A DNA stretch of 55,295 nt from an uncultured Collinsella sp. (GCA_900540995.1 UQHO01000011.1:1-55295), one strand, 5' to 3'. Shown: positions 40,292-50,300, counted from the stretch's first letter. Numbers and translations are program-made. The notes: generated by a model from the sequence alone, not told the origin.

Positions 40292-42088
40292 GTGTCTGAA
40301 CAGGCAAATGTTGATTGTGCTGCTGGCTTTGGCGTGCGTTTGATCGGCTGTGCCGACGATGCGGCTTTGCCCATTGGCATGCACGACTATGCGGAGGCTC
40401 TTGGTTGCTGCACGCTGGTCGACAAGACCATGTTTATTGCCGATGTGTTGGACTGCGACGCGTCCGTTGTGGTGTGCTGTCGACCCGAGGGTTTTGGCAA
40501 AAGCATGAACTTGTCGACGCTCAGGGCTTTTCTGGAGCGTCCAGCGGTTGGTCGCGCTGATCAGCGTTTGTTTGCCAATGCTCAGATTTGGGATGCAGAC
40601 GGTGGGCGCTATCGGGATGAATATGCTTGCTATCCGGTGATATCGCTGGACTTTTCTGGCGCTGCGAGGCGTGGTGCCGCTATTGCCGACGTCGTGCGCG
40701 ATGCCCTTTCGGGCGAGTGCGCTCGCTTGTTGGCGCTCTTGGAGGCTCCTGATTTAGCTCGAGATAAGGTGCGTCACATCGAACGTGTTGCGCGTGGCGT
40801 GGCGAGCGCGGACGAGGTTGACTCGGTGCTCGGTGTGCTCATTGAGCTGCTGGAGATGGCCTGCGATGAGCAGGTTGTATTGCTCGTTGATGGGTACGAT
40901 ACGGCGTGGTCTCGCCGTGCGAGCGCGAGGGACGCTTCCGACGCCGATCCGGCAGGGCTATTCGATCGCGTGCTGTTCGACGCCATTGCCACTGCGCGCG
41001 ATTCGTTGCGGCTGACGTGTCTGATGGGGGAGTGTCCCGGTCCTGCCGAAGCGGCGCTTTCTTCGCGCGGCTGCTCGTATTGTCTGTCGACGCCACTTTC
41101 GACGTGGTGTGACCGTTGGTTCGGCTTTTCGGATGCCGAGGTCCAGGCTCTGTTGAATCATGCTGGGCGCGAGGAATACCTGGATGATGCGCGTGAATGG
41201 CTCGAGGGGTATCGGTTTGGCAGGGCCTATTGCTCGAGTCCAGAGCGTGTGATCGGTTTTCTGGACCGAGGCTGCACGGCGCCTGTGCGTGCCGATCTGT
41301 ATGGATATGCCGATTGCCTGAGTAGGGTAGTTGCCGGGTGGAATCTCGACCGCCTTTCGGTCTTGTTTGATTTGCTCGAGGCCCATGGGTGCGCTGAGGT
41401 CCCGCTTTGTTTGGGCGCTGCAGAGCCAGATGTCTCGCCTGACGATGGTATGTGGACAGCGCTGTATCTGTCCGGTTTTCTTACGACGGATATGACTGAG
41501 GAGCCAGAGCATGGCGATCGGCTCCGTGCTTTGCGATTGCCCAATAACGAGCTTCGCCAGGCCTTGCGTCTAGTGATTGTTGAGTGGTTTGAGTGCGCTG
41601 CCGAAGACATTCGAGACGTCGATGCGTTTCGCGACGGGCTGTGCCGTGGGAACGAGGATACGGTGAGGCGGGCGCTAAGCCGCATCCTGGGGGATGCGGG
41701 AATCGGTGAGACCGACCCAGATAAGCCGCTACCATATCATCTGCTCTTGCAGGGGCTCTGCTTTGGCTTGCCGGGCTATGCCAATCCTGCCTCGAGGCGA
41801 AAGTGTGGTGCGGGTCGCTGGGACATTCAGGTTTTCCCTACGGGTGCTGTGTTCGACGTAGCAGATACGATTGGCATGCTGGGCGAGCGCCCGCTGATAA
41901 CGATTAACTTGATGTATGACCCCGGTGTGGATGCGCTGGGCCTGGAATTGCTGGCCGTGCAGTCGCTACTCGACATAGAGCGCGACGGCATCGACGAAAT
42001 CCGTGTGCCGCGCCCCGGCGTGGGTCGCATGCGCTGGGGGTTCGGTTTTGATGGGCGGCGCGTGGCGGCGGTGTGCCAGCGGCTTTAA
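40292..42088 (+). CDS. AAA-ATPase-like (PF09820/DUF1703-type) protein
   Basis: Protein of 598 residues. The start GCCTLVDKTMFIADVL and the phosphate loop VCCRPEGFGKSMNLSTLRAF (Lys70) match the AAA-ATPase-like family, followed by the typical CYPVISLDFSG and LLVDGYD (Walker B-like) strands. The C-terminal part, which in relatives is a PD-(D/E)XK nuclease-like DUF1703 domain, is hard to match here (LGLELLAVQSLLDIERDG) and may be degenerate. Cellular role is unknown for the family. The start is GTG at 40292 with AGGGGGA upstream. Confidence 0.8.
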   Translation: MSEQANVDCAAGFGVRLIGCADDAALPIGMHDYAEALGCCTLVDKTMFIADVLDCDASVVVCCRPEGFGKSMNLSTLRAFLERPAVGRADQRLFANAQIWDADGGRYRDEYACYPVISLDFSGAARRGAAIADVVRDALSGECARLLALLEAPDLARDKVRHIERVARGVASADEVDSVLGVLIELLEMACDEQVVLLVDGYDTAWSRRASARDASDADPAGLFDRVLFDAIATARDSLRLTCLMGECPGPAEAALSSRGCSYCLSTPLSTWCDRWFGFSDAEVQALLNHAGREEYLDDAREWLEGYRFGRAYCSSPERVIGFLDRGCTAPVRADLYGYADCLSRVVAGWNLDRLSVLFDLLEAHGCAEVPLCLGAAEPDVSPDDGMWTALYLSGFLTTDMTEEPEHGDRLRALRLPNNELRQALRLVIVEWFECAAEDIRDVDAFRDGLCRGNEDTVRRALSRILGDAGIGETDPDKPLPYHLLLQGLCFGLPGYANPASRRKCGAGRWDIQVFPTGAVFDVADTIGMLGERPLITINLMYDPGVDALGLELLAVQSLLDIERDGIDEIRVPRPGVGRMRWGFGFDGRRVAAVCQRL

Positions 42089-42112
42089 GCGCCGAGGTGT
42101 TTCCGGCTTCCG

Positions 42113-43132
42113 TTACTCGGTGTTCTTCATGGGCGGCATGGGCTTCCAGTTAGGATCCTTAACGATCTTGCGGGCGTCCTTCATGCCGCGTCGCAGCGCC
42201 GGGATGCCGGTCTTAAAGCACTTGTCAACGGCAGCCAGGCGAATGAATTCCTTGCAGAAGGTCGCGGCATTGCCCAGGCGGAACAGCATAGGGTGATAGT
42301 CGCCGTAAATCTGCATGTAGCGGGCCAGATAGCCGCGGTTGCGCATGATGTAGTAACGGTTGGTGTCGCTCGTGGAGTTGAGCTGGCGCTTGCCGGCGAT
42401 ATCCCAGTTTGAGACGGCGCGGGCGCGCTTGAGCACCAGGTCGGCCACAACGGCGGCGGGGAAGTGCTGGCTGGCCACGTAGCCATAGCAGGCATCGTCG
42501 CCGTAGATGAAGAATCGCGCATCGGGCAGGCCGATCTTGTCGACCACGCGGCGCGAGAACATGCCGCCCTCAAAGCACAGCTGGTTCATGGCGCGATAAC
42601 CCTCTGGACCCAGATCCCACTTGGCGATGGGGTTAGGGATGCCGAGCGAAAGGATGAGCTGGTACTGCCAAAAGAAAGCGCCGCCGTCAAAGTCCAGGCG
42701 CGAACCCTGGATGACATCGTAGCGGTCGGTCCACTTGGCAAGACGCTCGATGCCTTCGGGGATGACGAGCACGTCGTCGTCCATCACCCAGAACCACTGG
42801 GCGCCCAGGTCGTAGGCGCATTTGGTGCCGGCGGAGAAGCCGCCCGCACCGCCGCCGTTTTCGAGCTGCGGGGCGTAGATGACACGGTCGGTGCCGCCCT
42901 GCGCGTCGGGCTGCTCGGTGTCGATGCCCCACAGGTTGGCCAGGCGCTCGTTGAATGCGGTGCACATGGCCTCGGTCTCGCGCGAATTCTCGTTATCGAC
43001 AATCACGATGCGCCAGGGCGCGGCCGTGAGCTCGGTCATGGAGTCGAACAAATTGGCCAGGAGTTCCTGGCGTTTGTACGTAACGACGACGATGGCGAGC
43101 TTATCGATGGGGGCGGGGAGGGTTGAAGGCAT
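42113..43132 (-). CDS. GlfT-like family 2 glycosyltransferase
   Basis: Protein of 339 residues of glycosyltransferase family 2. It starts LAIVVVTYKRQELLANLFDS, has the glycine-rich ENGGGAGGFSAGT stretch seen in galactofuranosyltransferases, the metal-binding WVMDDDVL near residue 118, and IYGDDACYGYVA with the later HF(P). No signal or membrane helix is seen, so it would act at the inner face of the membrane on a lipid-linked glycan. Galactofuranose as donor is inferred from family resemblance; no UDP-galactopyranose mutase gene is nearby. The ATG at 43132 is preceded at 11 bases by AAAGGA. It is divergent from the cluster that follows. Confidence 0.85.
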   Translation of the reverse strand: MPSTLPAPIDKLAIVVVTYKRQELLANLFDSMTELTAAPWRIVIVDNENSRETEAMCTAFNERLANLWGIDTEQPDAQGGTDRVIYAPQLENGGGAGGFSAGTKCAYDLGAQWFWVMDDDVLVIPEGIERLAKWTDRYDVIQGSRLDFDGGAFFWQYQLILSLGIPNPIAKWDLGPEGYRAMNQLCFEGGMFSRRVVDKIGLPDARFFIYGDDACYGYVASQHFPAAVVADLVLKRARAVSNWDIAGKRQLNSTSDTNRYYIMRNRGYLARYMQIYGDYHPMLFRLGNAATFCKEFIRLAAVDKCFKTGIPALRRGMKDARKIVKDPNWKPMPPMKNTE

Positions 43133-43389
43133 GGGGCAATATATCCTTTCACGCGCGGCGCGCATGCGCTGCACGGAAGCTATCGAATACGTCCTTGGGA
43201 CGGCATCTATTGTAAAGGCTCGGCGCACCTTAGCGGCAAGCTTTGAATAAAACGCAGGAACCTGCCATGGGCCCGCCGCATGACGTGGGGCTGCTTTGCC
43301 CGCAAGAGGCTCCATAGATTATATAAACGCCCGCTGGCGCGCTGACCCTTTGATACCATGAAACGACAGGTATTTCCTAAGGAGCACAT

Positions 43390-44493
43390 TTGTCTACTAA
43401 CGCCTCTGGCAGCCCTGTTCTGTCGCTGCTTATTCCCATTTACAATGTTCAGCGCTACCTGCGCGAGTGCCTCGATTCCGCCCTGGCGCAGACGCTCAAG
43501 GATATTGAGATCATCTGCATTAACGACGGGTCGACCGACAACTCGCCGGCGATTATCCGCGAGTATATGGAGCGCGATGGGCGCGTCAAGATGATCGACA
43601 AGGCCAACAGCGGCTACGGCGACTCGATGAACCACGGCCTGGAGATGGCGCGTGGCAAGTACGTTGGCATCTTGGAGTCCGATGACTTTATGGCGCCCGA
43701 CGCACTCGAAAAGCTTGTCTCGGCCGCCGATAGCAATAATGCCGACTTTACGAAGGCGAACTTTGATTTCTACTGGTCCAAGCCCGAGGAGCGCCGTTCG
43801 CTGCACGAGATGTTTAAGGCCAAGGACTGCGACAAGCCGGTGCACCCGAGCGACACGACGCAGTTCTTTAAGCAAAAGCCGTCGATTTGGTCGGCCGTGT
43901 ACCGTCGCGATTTTCTTGAGCGCAACGGCATCAAGTTCTTGCCGACTCCAGGGGCATCCTTTCAGGACACGTCATTCGCCTTTAAGGTTATCGCGTGTGC
44001 CGATAAGGCTGTTTACCTGCATGATGCCGTGTTGTCGTATCGCCAGGACAACGAGAATTCCTCGGTCAATTCTTCGGCTAAGGTCTTTTGCGTCAATACC
44101 GAGTATGCCGAGATTGAGCGTTGGATTCGAGAGGATTATGCCCGTGATCACGCAAGTGATGACGTCGCGCGCATGCTCAAGTTCAATCAGCTCATTAAGT
44201 ACGATTCGTACATGTGGAACTACGTGCGACTGGCGCCTAAGTTCTATAAGGAGTTCCTGGTTCAGATGGCCAAGGAATTTCAGGCGGCCTTGGACTCCGG
44301 GGACTTTTCGCTTGACGACCTCAAGCCGTGGAAGCGCGCGAACCTCGCTGCCATCCTCAAAGATCCTGAGGGCTGGGTTGACGAGCATCCGAGTTTTGCG
44401 ACGGATGGTGCCTTGGGGCGTGCTAAGTATTACGCCTCGGTTGGAGGCCCGGGCGTGGTCGCCGCCTTCCTCATCGAATCGCTGAGGGGGTAG
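43390..44493 (+). CDS. family 2 glycosyltransferase, type A copy 1
   Basis: Protein of 367 residues with a GT-A fold: VLSLLIPIYNVQRYLRECLD, ICINDGSTDNSP (donor site, Asp46) and the metal site GILESDDF (96-99). The acceptor region PSIWSAVYRRDFL...FLPTPGASFQD is shared with the gene at 45615. The start is TTG at 43390, six bases after AAGGAG, and the second copy also begins with TTG. Type and sugar are unknown. The gene ends 6 bp before the next, so they are co-transcribed. Confidence 0.9.
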   Translation: MSTNASGSPVLSLLIPIYNVQRYLRECLDSALAQTLKDIEIICINDGSTDNSPAIIREYMERDGRVKMIDKANSGYGDSMNHGLEMARGKYVGILESDDFMAPDALEKLVSAADSNNADFTKANFDFYWSKPEERRSLHEMFKAKDCDKPVHPSDTTQFFKQKPSIWSAVYRRDFLERNGIKFLPTPGASFQDTSFAFKVIACADKAVYLHDAVLSYRQDNENSSVNSSAKVFCVNTEYAEIERWIREDYARDHASDDVARMLKFNQLIKYDSYMWNYVRLAPKFYKEFLVQMAKEFQAALDSGDFSLDDLKPWKRANLAAILKDPEGWVDEHPSFATDGALGRAKYYASVGGPGVVAAFLIESLRG

Positions 44494-44499
44494 GTCGGC

Positions 44500-45540
44500 A
44501 TGGGAGAGGCCTCGTGTCCTAAAGCTACCATTGTCGTCCCCGTTTACAACTCTGCGCGCTCGATTCAGCGATGCCTCGATTCGCTGTTGGCCCAGTCCGA
44601 GCGCTCGATTCAGGTTGTCTGCGTCAACGACGGTTCGACTGATGATTCGTTGAACGCGTTGCGCCAGATCGCGCAGGCCGACGATCGTGTACTGGTGATT
44701 GACCAGGAAAACGCGGGCGTCTCGTGCGCTCGAAATGCCGGTATCGATGCTGCCGAGGGCGAGACCGTCTTTTTTGTGGACGCCGACGATTACATCGATG
44801 CCCAGACGGTCGAGCGCGTGCTGCATGCCATGGAGTCTGCGGATGCCGAGGCCGCCGTTTTTGGCGGCGTCTGTGAACCTGCCGATGCTGCCCCCAAACG
44901 CGTCCAGCAACTCATGAGCCCCAAAGCTGGCACCTTCGGCGCCCGTGATCCCCAACTGCTGTTCCATTCGAATGCGCAGCCCTATGCCTGCCGTGCGGCT
45001 TTTTCGCGCGAGCTGCTCAATCGCGAAGGCATTCGCTTCGCCCCCGGTCTGGCTTTGGGCGAGGACGTCGTCTTCCAATTTGCGGCTTATGCGCTTGCCC
45101 ACAAGACCGTCGTCATGCCGGACAAGTTCTACCACTACGTGATGGAGAGTGAATCGGCGACGCACGAGTTCAACAGTGCCGAGGCTCGCGCCAAAAAGCT
45201 TGACGCCCACATGAGGATGCTCGAGGAGGTCTTGGAGGACTGGGCGGCCTACGGTCTTTTGGACCTGTGCCCCGGCGAGCTGATAACTTGGTTTTTGGAC
45301 CTAATTGTGTTCGACCTGGCGCGCTTGGATGCCGATGACTTCCATCACGTGGCGGCTCGCGTCAACATGGACCTCACGACGTTTTTGGGAACGGAGTGGG
45401 CGGATATGCCTGCTAAGGGCGCCGTTCGCCGTGTTGCCCACAAGCTCGTTGCGGCGACCTCGGGCGTTTCGATGGCAGATGCCACGCTGTTCTATCTTTC
45501 GACTCGCGGTCTCAAAGCCTGCCTGGAGCGCTTTATATAA
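44500..45540 (+). CDS. family 2 glycosyltransferase, type B copy 1
   Basis: Protein of 346 residues: TIVVPVYNSARSIQRCLDSLL, VCVNDGSTDDS, VSCARNAGI, and the metal site FFVDADDYID (94-97). The C-terminal half has EDVVFQFAAYALAHKTVVM and a helical region ending LDLIVFDLARLD that matches the type B gene at 46746. It follows type A copy 1 by 6 bp and lies 74 bp before type A copy 2. Confidence 0.9.
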   Translation: MGEASCPKATIVVPVYNSARSIQRCLDSLLAQSERSIQVVCVNDGSTDDSLNALRQIAQADDRVLVIDQENAGVSCARNAGIDAAEGETVFFVDADDYIDAQTVERVLHAMESADAEAAVFGGVCEPADAAPKRVQQLMSPKAGTFGARDPQLLFHSNAQPYACRAAFSRELLNREGIRFAPGLALGEDVVFQFAAYALAHKTVVMPDKFYHYVMESESATHEFNSAEARAKKLDAHMRMLEEVLEDWAAYGLLDLCPGELITWFLDLIVFDLARLDADDFHHVAARVNMDLTTFLGTEWADMPAKGAVRRVAHKLVAATSGVSMADATLFYLSTRGLKACLERFI

Positions 45541-45614
45541 TTCCAAGCGTTGCCGCCCGCCGCAACCCGGCTGCTAAAATAACCCTGTTACACGCTATTC
45601 AACAGGAGGTTCTC

Positions 45615-46733
45615 TTGCAGAACTCTGATACCCCTAAAGTTTCGCTGCTTGTTCCCATTTGCAATGTCGAACGCTACCTGCGCGAGTGCCTCGATTCTGC
45701 CGTGACTCAGACGCTCAAGGACATCGAGATCATCTGCATCAATGACGGTTCCACCGATAGCTCGCCGGATATCATTCGCGAGTACATGGAGCGCGACCCC
45801 CGTGTAAAGATGATCGACAAAGCCAACAGCGGCTACGGTGACTCGATGAACCGCGGCCTGGAGATGGCGCGCGGCGAGTACGTGGGCATCCTTGAGTCCG
45901 ACGACTTTATGTTTGAGGATTCGCTCCAAAAGCTGGTCGCCAAGGCCGATGCTGAGCATGCCGATGTGGTGAAGGGCGACTTTTACCTGTATTGGTCCAC
46001 GCCCAGCGAGCGCCGTGAGCTGTTTGGGATCATCGACGAGCATATGACGGGCGCCGCGTATCGCCCTGTCGATCGCCCGGGCATCTTCTACCGCAAACCT
46101 TCCATTTGGTCGGCTATCTATCGGCGCGAGTTCCTCAACGACAATCAGATTCGGTTCCTTCCCACGCCGGGTGCCTCGTATCAGGACGCAGGCTTTAACT
46201 TTAAGGTTTGGGCTTGCGCCGAGCGCGCCGCGTTTATTGCGGACCCCATTTTGTGCTATCGCCAGGATAACGAGAAGAGCTCCGTTAATTCGCCCAACAA
46301 GGTGTTTTGCGTGTGCGACGAATATGCCGAGATGCAACGTTTTTTGGACGAGCGTCCTGAGCTCAAGGCTCAGCTCCAGGGCATTTTAATGCGCATGAAG
46401 GTCGATACGTACCGCTGGAATGATGAGCGTCTGGTCGATGAGTTGCGCGAGCAGTTTTGGGAGAAGGCTTCACCCGAGCTGAAGGCCGATTGGGATGCCG
46501 GTCGCTTTGACCTGTCGCTGTTTGATCCGCGTGGCGAGACCGACTTGCGCCTGATGGTCAAGTCGCCCCGCGCCTATATCGATTCGCGCTTTGACTTTAA
46601 GAAGCCGGGCAAGCTCAATACGTTTAAACACTACTTTAAGATCGGCGGCCTGCCGCTGGTTTGGCGCGTGCTGACGTATCAGCGCGCCTACGGCGATAAC
46701 CCGCATCCCGACGACGTGCCGGCGGCGCAGTAG
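45615..46733 (+). CDS. family 2 glycosyltransferase, type A copy 2
   Basis: Protein of 372 residues closely related to the gene at 43390. The first 95 residues are almost identical (for example RYLRECLDSA, KDIEIICINDGSTD, VKMIDKANSGYGDSMN, GILESDDFM), and the middle shares PSIWSA(V/I)YRR and RQDNE(N/K)SSVNS. The start is TTG at 45615 with AGGAGG upstream, as in copy 1. TAAAAT at 45576-45581 may be part of an internal promoter. Confidence 0.9.
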   Translation: MQNSDTPKVSLLVPICNVERYLRECLDSAVTQTLKDIEIICINDGSTDSSPDIIREYMERDPRVKMIDKANSGYGDSMNRGLEMARGEYVGILESDDFMFEDSLQKLVAKADAEHADVVKGDFYLYWSTPSERRELFGIIDEHMTGAAYRPVDRPGIFYRKPSIWSAIYRREFLNDNQIRFLPTPGASYQDAGFNFKVWACAERAAFIADPILCYRQDNEKSSVNSPNKVFCVCDEYAEMQRFLDERPELKAQLQGILMRMKVDTYRWNDERLVDELREQFWEKASPELKADWDAGRFDLSLFDPRGETDLRLMVKSPRAYIDSRFDFKKPGKLNTFKHYFKIGGLPLVWRVLTYQRAYGDNPHPDDVPAAQ

Positions 46734-46745
46734 GAGCACGTGATT

Positions 46746-47813
46746 ATGGCTACCCCTAAGATTTCCGTTGTCGTTCCCATCTACAAGGTGGAGGAGTGTC
46801 TGGCCTGGTGCCTGGACTCCTTGCTTGCGCAGGATATGCCCGATTGGGAAGGCGTGCTGGTCAACGACGGCTCGCCGGATGGTTCGCGCGATATTGCGGC
46901 CGCTTATTGCGAAAAGGACGCGCGTTTTACGCTGGTCGATAAGCCGAACGGCGGCCTGTCGAGCGCCCGCAATGCGGGCATCGCTGCGTCCACGGCGCCT
47001 ATCGTTGCATTTTTGGATTCAGACGACCGTTTTACGCCCGATGCATGCCGCGTGATCGTCGATGCCTTTGAGCGCGAGCGCTGTGATGTTTTGACCTTTG
47101 GTGCGAATCCGTATCCGCTGGAGGCGGGGTATCCGTGGCTTAACTATGTGCTGAGCCCGCGCGATGTGTCGTTTGAAGGCTATAGCTCCGACCTACTGTT
47201 TAAGGAAGCATCTCGCCCCTTTGCATGGCGCACCGCCTGCAAGCGTGAGTTTTTGCTGGGCAACGGGATCGTGTTCGACGAAACCGTTAAGTATGGCGAG
47301 GACCAGGTCTTCGATTTTGCCGTGTACGGTCGTTCGCATAAGACCGCGCTTATCTCGAACAAGCTGTATGACTACCGCGTGGCGCGCAAGGGTTCGCTCA
47401 TGGACACCATGCGCTATGACGACGAGACGCGCCTGCTAGAGCACGTGAAGATTTACTCCGCGGTGCTGGCTGACTGGCAGCGCGACGGTCTCGATGCCCA
47501 GCATGCCGATGACCTGGCATATTTCCTGTGCGATCTGGTGCTGTACGACGCGCTCAGGCTGCTGGGTTCGGACTGCGGCAAGGTGTTTGCTGCCGTTGCC
47601 GCGGCGCTTGCCGGTTCTGCCGTGGGTAGCGATGCTGCGCTCGCGCAATGTGCTCCATCTGTTGCTGCTATGGTGCGCGCGGCGCTTACCAGCAAGGCCC
47701 CCAATGTCCGTGAGTGCAAAAAGCTCATGTTCGATTACGACGTCTTGAGGTTTGGGCGCCTGGGTGCCTGCAAACGCATGGCAGCGAACGCCCTGGGAAA
47801 GCGAGAAGTGTAG
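46746..47813 (+). CDS. family 2 glycosyltransferase, type B copy 2
   Basis: Protein of 355 residues: ISVVVPIYKVEECLAWCLDSLL, VLVNDGSPDGSRD, LSSARNAGI and metal site FLDSDDRF (91-94). The C-terminal region (EDQVFDFAVYGRSHKTALIS ... LCDLVLYDALRLL) is homologous to the gene at 44500. I choose the ATG at 46746 (AGGAG 9 bases upstream) over the GTG at 46740, which lies too close to that site. The stop directly abuts the next start. Confidence 0.88.
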   Translation: MATPKISVVVPIYKVEECLAWCLDSLLAQDMPDWEGVLVNDGSPDGSRDIAAAYCEKDARFTLVDKPNGGLSSARNAGIAASTAPIVAFLDSDDRFTPDACRVIVDAFERERCDVLTFGANPYPLEAGYPWLNYVLSPRDVSFEGYSSDLLFKEASRPFAWRTACKREFLLGNGIVFDETVKYGEDQVFDFAVYGRSHKTALISNKLYDYRVARKGSLMDTMRYDDETRLLEHVKIYSAVLADWQRDGLDAQHADDLAYFLCDLVLYDALRLLGSDCGKVFAAVAAALAGSAVGSDAALAQCAPSVAAMVRAALTSKAPNVRECKKLMFDYDVLRFGRLGACKRMAANALGKREV

Positions 47814-50300
47814 ATGAGTATCAAGCGTTTGGCACTTTGCCGCAGTCAGGGCCGTCTGTTTGTGCTGCTTCGTTTTGCCGGTCAGGATGTCGCCGCGCTT
47901 ATTGAGCGGGAGGGTTCTCAAGCGTTTGCCTATGCGACGACGAGCGGTTCTTGTGTGCCGTCGCTGGTGCTCCCGGTCGATCATGGCCGTGTGCTGGCGC
48001 TTTGCCCTTCCGTTTCCGATTACGAGCACGAGCTCGCCGTCTTGGTGCTTCCGTTTTTGGATGGTACGTCGATGGATGTCGTTTTTGCATCCGGTGGTCA
48101 AAGGTTGGGCGCCATTCGTCTCGATAGCCGCGTGGCCAAGCTGGAATCCAAGATTAACTACAAAGCAAAGCCTGCGCTGTGCGCGCTTATCCGCGATGCG
48201 CAGCGTAGCGAATGCTGCGGTCGCTACGAGATCGATGCCATTCGCTATTTACCGGCAGACGACGGCGCGGTGTGGCGCTTTGAGGTCAAGTGGGCGGGAG
48301 ACCCCCAGTGCGCGCCTGAGCTCCAGATCTTCGATACGCATATGAATGCCATCGATGCTACCGTGCATGTGTTTGAATCGCAGGTCGATGTGCCGCAGCA
48401 GAACGGATGCCACGTCAATAAAACGTATCTGAGCGTTGAGATGCCTCAGGTTATACGAGATTTTGTCGCGATTGCGAGCGATCCCACGGAGCAGATTCAG
48501 AGTGGTTTTTGCGCCATGGATGGTCGCCTGTACAACGGCATGGTCGACGACAGCTGGAACCGCATGAAGGACGCGCGTGCAGACGACGCGGCTTATCGAC
48601 GTTGGTTTGAGCAGCATCGCGCAAAGCCGGGCGATTTGGCGTGCCAACGTGTCGCTTCGGCGGCCTTTGCCTATAGGCCGCTCGTGAGCATTGTGGTGCC
48701 GTGCTACAAGACTGATCGGGTCTACCTGCGCGAGCTGCTGGACTCGGTGCTAGCCCAGAGCTATGACAACTGGGAATTGCTGCTTATGGACGCCTCGCCC
48801 GAATGGGACGCGGTGGCCGACCTTGCGGCTGCCGCCAATGACGAGCGCGTTCGTCGCATTGGGCTGCCCGGCAACGGCGGCATCGTGGTCAACACCAACG
48901 CAGGTATTGAGCAGGCGATGGGCGACTACATCGCGTTCTTGGACCATGACGACATTCTGGAACCGGACGCGTTATTCCACTATGTTTCCGCGCTGAACAA
49001 GGCTGCCGAGGGCGTGCGTCCCCAGGTCCTGTTCTGCGACGAGGACATGTTCCAGAAAACGGGGGAGTGGGGCCAGCCGGTCTTTAAGACGCGGCTCAAC
49101 GTCGACCTGCTCTATAGCCATAACTGCGTGACGCATTTCCTGATGGTGGAAAAGGCGCTCATCGATCGTATCGGCATGTCGCCAGAAGACGTCGCGGGCG
49201 CCCAGGATTACGACCTGACGCTTCGCTGCCTTGCAGCCGGCGCGCGCTTTGAGCACGTTGCGCATGTGCTGTATCACTGGCGCGTGCATCCGGGATCGAC
49301 CGCCGACGGTTCTGCCGATAGCAAGCCGTATGCTATTGAAGCCGGGCGCCTTGCGCTTCAGCGCCACTTTAACACGCTGGGCATTTGCGGAACGGTCGAG
49401 GAGACCGAGACGCCGTTTGTCTACCGCATGCGCTATGCGCTGCCGGAGCCTGCGCCGCTGGTAAGCATTGTGATTCCCACCAAGGATCACATTGAGACGC
49501 TCGACGCCTGTGTGATGTCGATCGCCCAGAAGGCAACGTATGTCAACTACGAGATCGTCTTGGTGGAGAACAACAGCGAAGCTCCGGAGACGTTTGCGTA
49601 TTACGAATCCCTGCCAGAGCGCGTGGCTGCAGCATCCGAAGGCAAGGGCATCGCGCGCGTTGCGTACTGGCCGGGTGAGTTCAATTACTCCCAGATCATT
49701 AACTTTGGCGTGGAGCATGCCAAGGGTGATTACCTTCTGTTGCTGAACAACGATACCGAGGTCATAAGCCCCGACTTTATCGAAGAGATGATGGGCTATC
49801 TGCAGCGTCCCGATGCGGGCGTGGTGGGCGCCAAACTCTACTTTGCCGATCATCTGGTGCAACATGCCGGTATTTTGGTTGGCGTGCGTGGCGCACTTGC
49901 CCATGCCAACCAGGACTTCTCGGCAAAGCGCGAGGGCTATCTTGCCCGCGCTGTGCGCCCCGGTAACTTCAGTGCCGTAACGGGCGCCTGTCAGATGGTG
50001 CGACGCGACGTATTTGAGCGCGTCGGCGGCTACAACGAGGAATTCGCCGTCGGTTTTAACGACGCAGACTTTTGCCTGCGCGTGTGGGAGGCCGGCTACC
50101 GCACCATCTTTACGCCCTATGCCGAGCTGTACCACTACGAGTTCACCTCGCGCGGCAGGGAAGAGGCCAACGAGGAAAAGCTGCGCCGCTGGAAACGTGA
50201 ACAGGCACTGTTCATTCAGCGCTGGCCGGAGTTCTTCTTGGGAGGCGATCCGTGGCTCGGACCAAACCTATCCTCCGACAGTGAGTACTTCTCGCTTTAG
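47814..50300 (+). CDS. large glycosyltransferase with two family 2 domains
   Basis: Protein of 828 residues. Residues 1-280 form an N-terminal domain I do not recognise. The first GT2 domain starts near 285 (LVSIVVPCYKTDRVYLRELL) with FLDHDDILEPDAL as metal site near 375. The second starts near 547 (LVSIVIPTKDHIETLDACVM) with LLLNNDTEVISPDF near 643 and the WEAGYRTIFTP / HYEF end. Paired GT2 domains of this kind are found in rhamnan and other wall-polysaccharide polymerases. The ATG at 47814 follows the previous stop with no gap. It is the last gene of the glycosyltransferase operon. Confidence 0.9.
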   Translation: MSIKRLALCRSQGRLFVLLRFAGQDVAALIEREGSQAFAYATTSGSCVPSLVLPVDHGRVLALCPSVSDYEHELAVLVLPFLDGTSMDVVFASGGQRLGAIRLDSRVAKLESKINYKAKPALCALIRDAQRSECCGRYEIDAIRYLPADDGAVWRFEVKWAGDPQCAPELQIFDTHMNAIDATVHVFESQVDVPQQNGCHVNKTYLSVEMPQVIRDFVAIASDPTEQIQSGFCAMDGRLYNGMVDDSWNRMKDARADDAAYRRWFEQHRAKPGDLACQRVASAAFAYRPLVSIVVPCYKTDRVYLRELLDSVLAQSYDNWELLLMDASPEWDAVADLAAAANDERVRRIGLPGNGGIVVNTNAGIEQAMGDYIAFLDHDDILEPDALFHYVSALNKAAEGVRPQVLFCDEDMFQKTGEWGQPVFKTRLNVDLLYSHNCVTHFLMVEKALIDRIGMSPEDVAGAQDYDLTLRCLAAGARFEHVAHVLYHWRVHPGSTADGSADSKPYAIEAGRLALQRHFNTLGICGTVEETETPFVYRMRYALPEPAPLVSIVIPTKDHIETLDACVMSIAQKATYVNYEIVLVENNSEAPETFAYYESLPERVAAASEGKGIARVAYWPGEFNYSQIINFGVEHAKGDYLLLLNNDTEVISPDFIEEMMGYLQRPDAGVVGAKLYFADHLVQHAGILVGVRGALAHANQDFSAKREGYLARAVRPGNFSAVTGACQMVRRDVFERVGGYNEEFAVGFNDADFCLRVWEAGYRTIFTPYAELYHYEFTSRGREEANEEKLRRWKREQALFIQRWPEFFLGGDPWLGPNLSSDSEYFSL

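Noticed and set aside
40292..42088. Restriction or defence island around the AAA-ATPase-like gene
   Set aside because: It stands alone between a surface-protein gene and a glycosyltransferase; no methylase, nuclease or integrase accompanies it.
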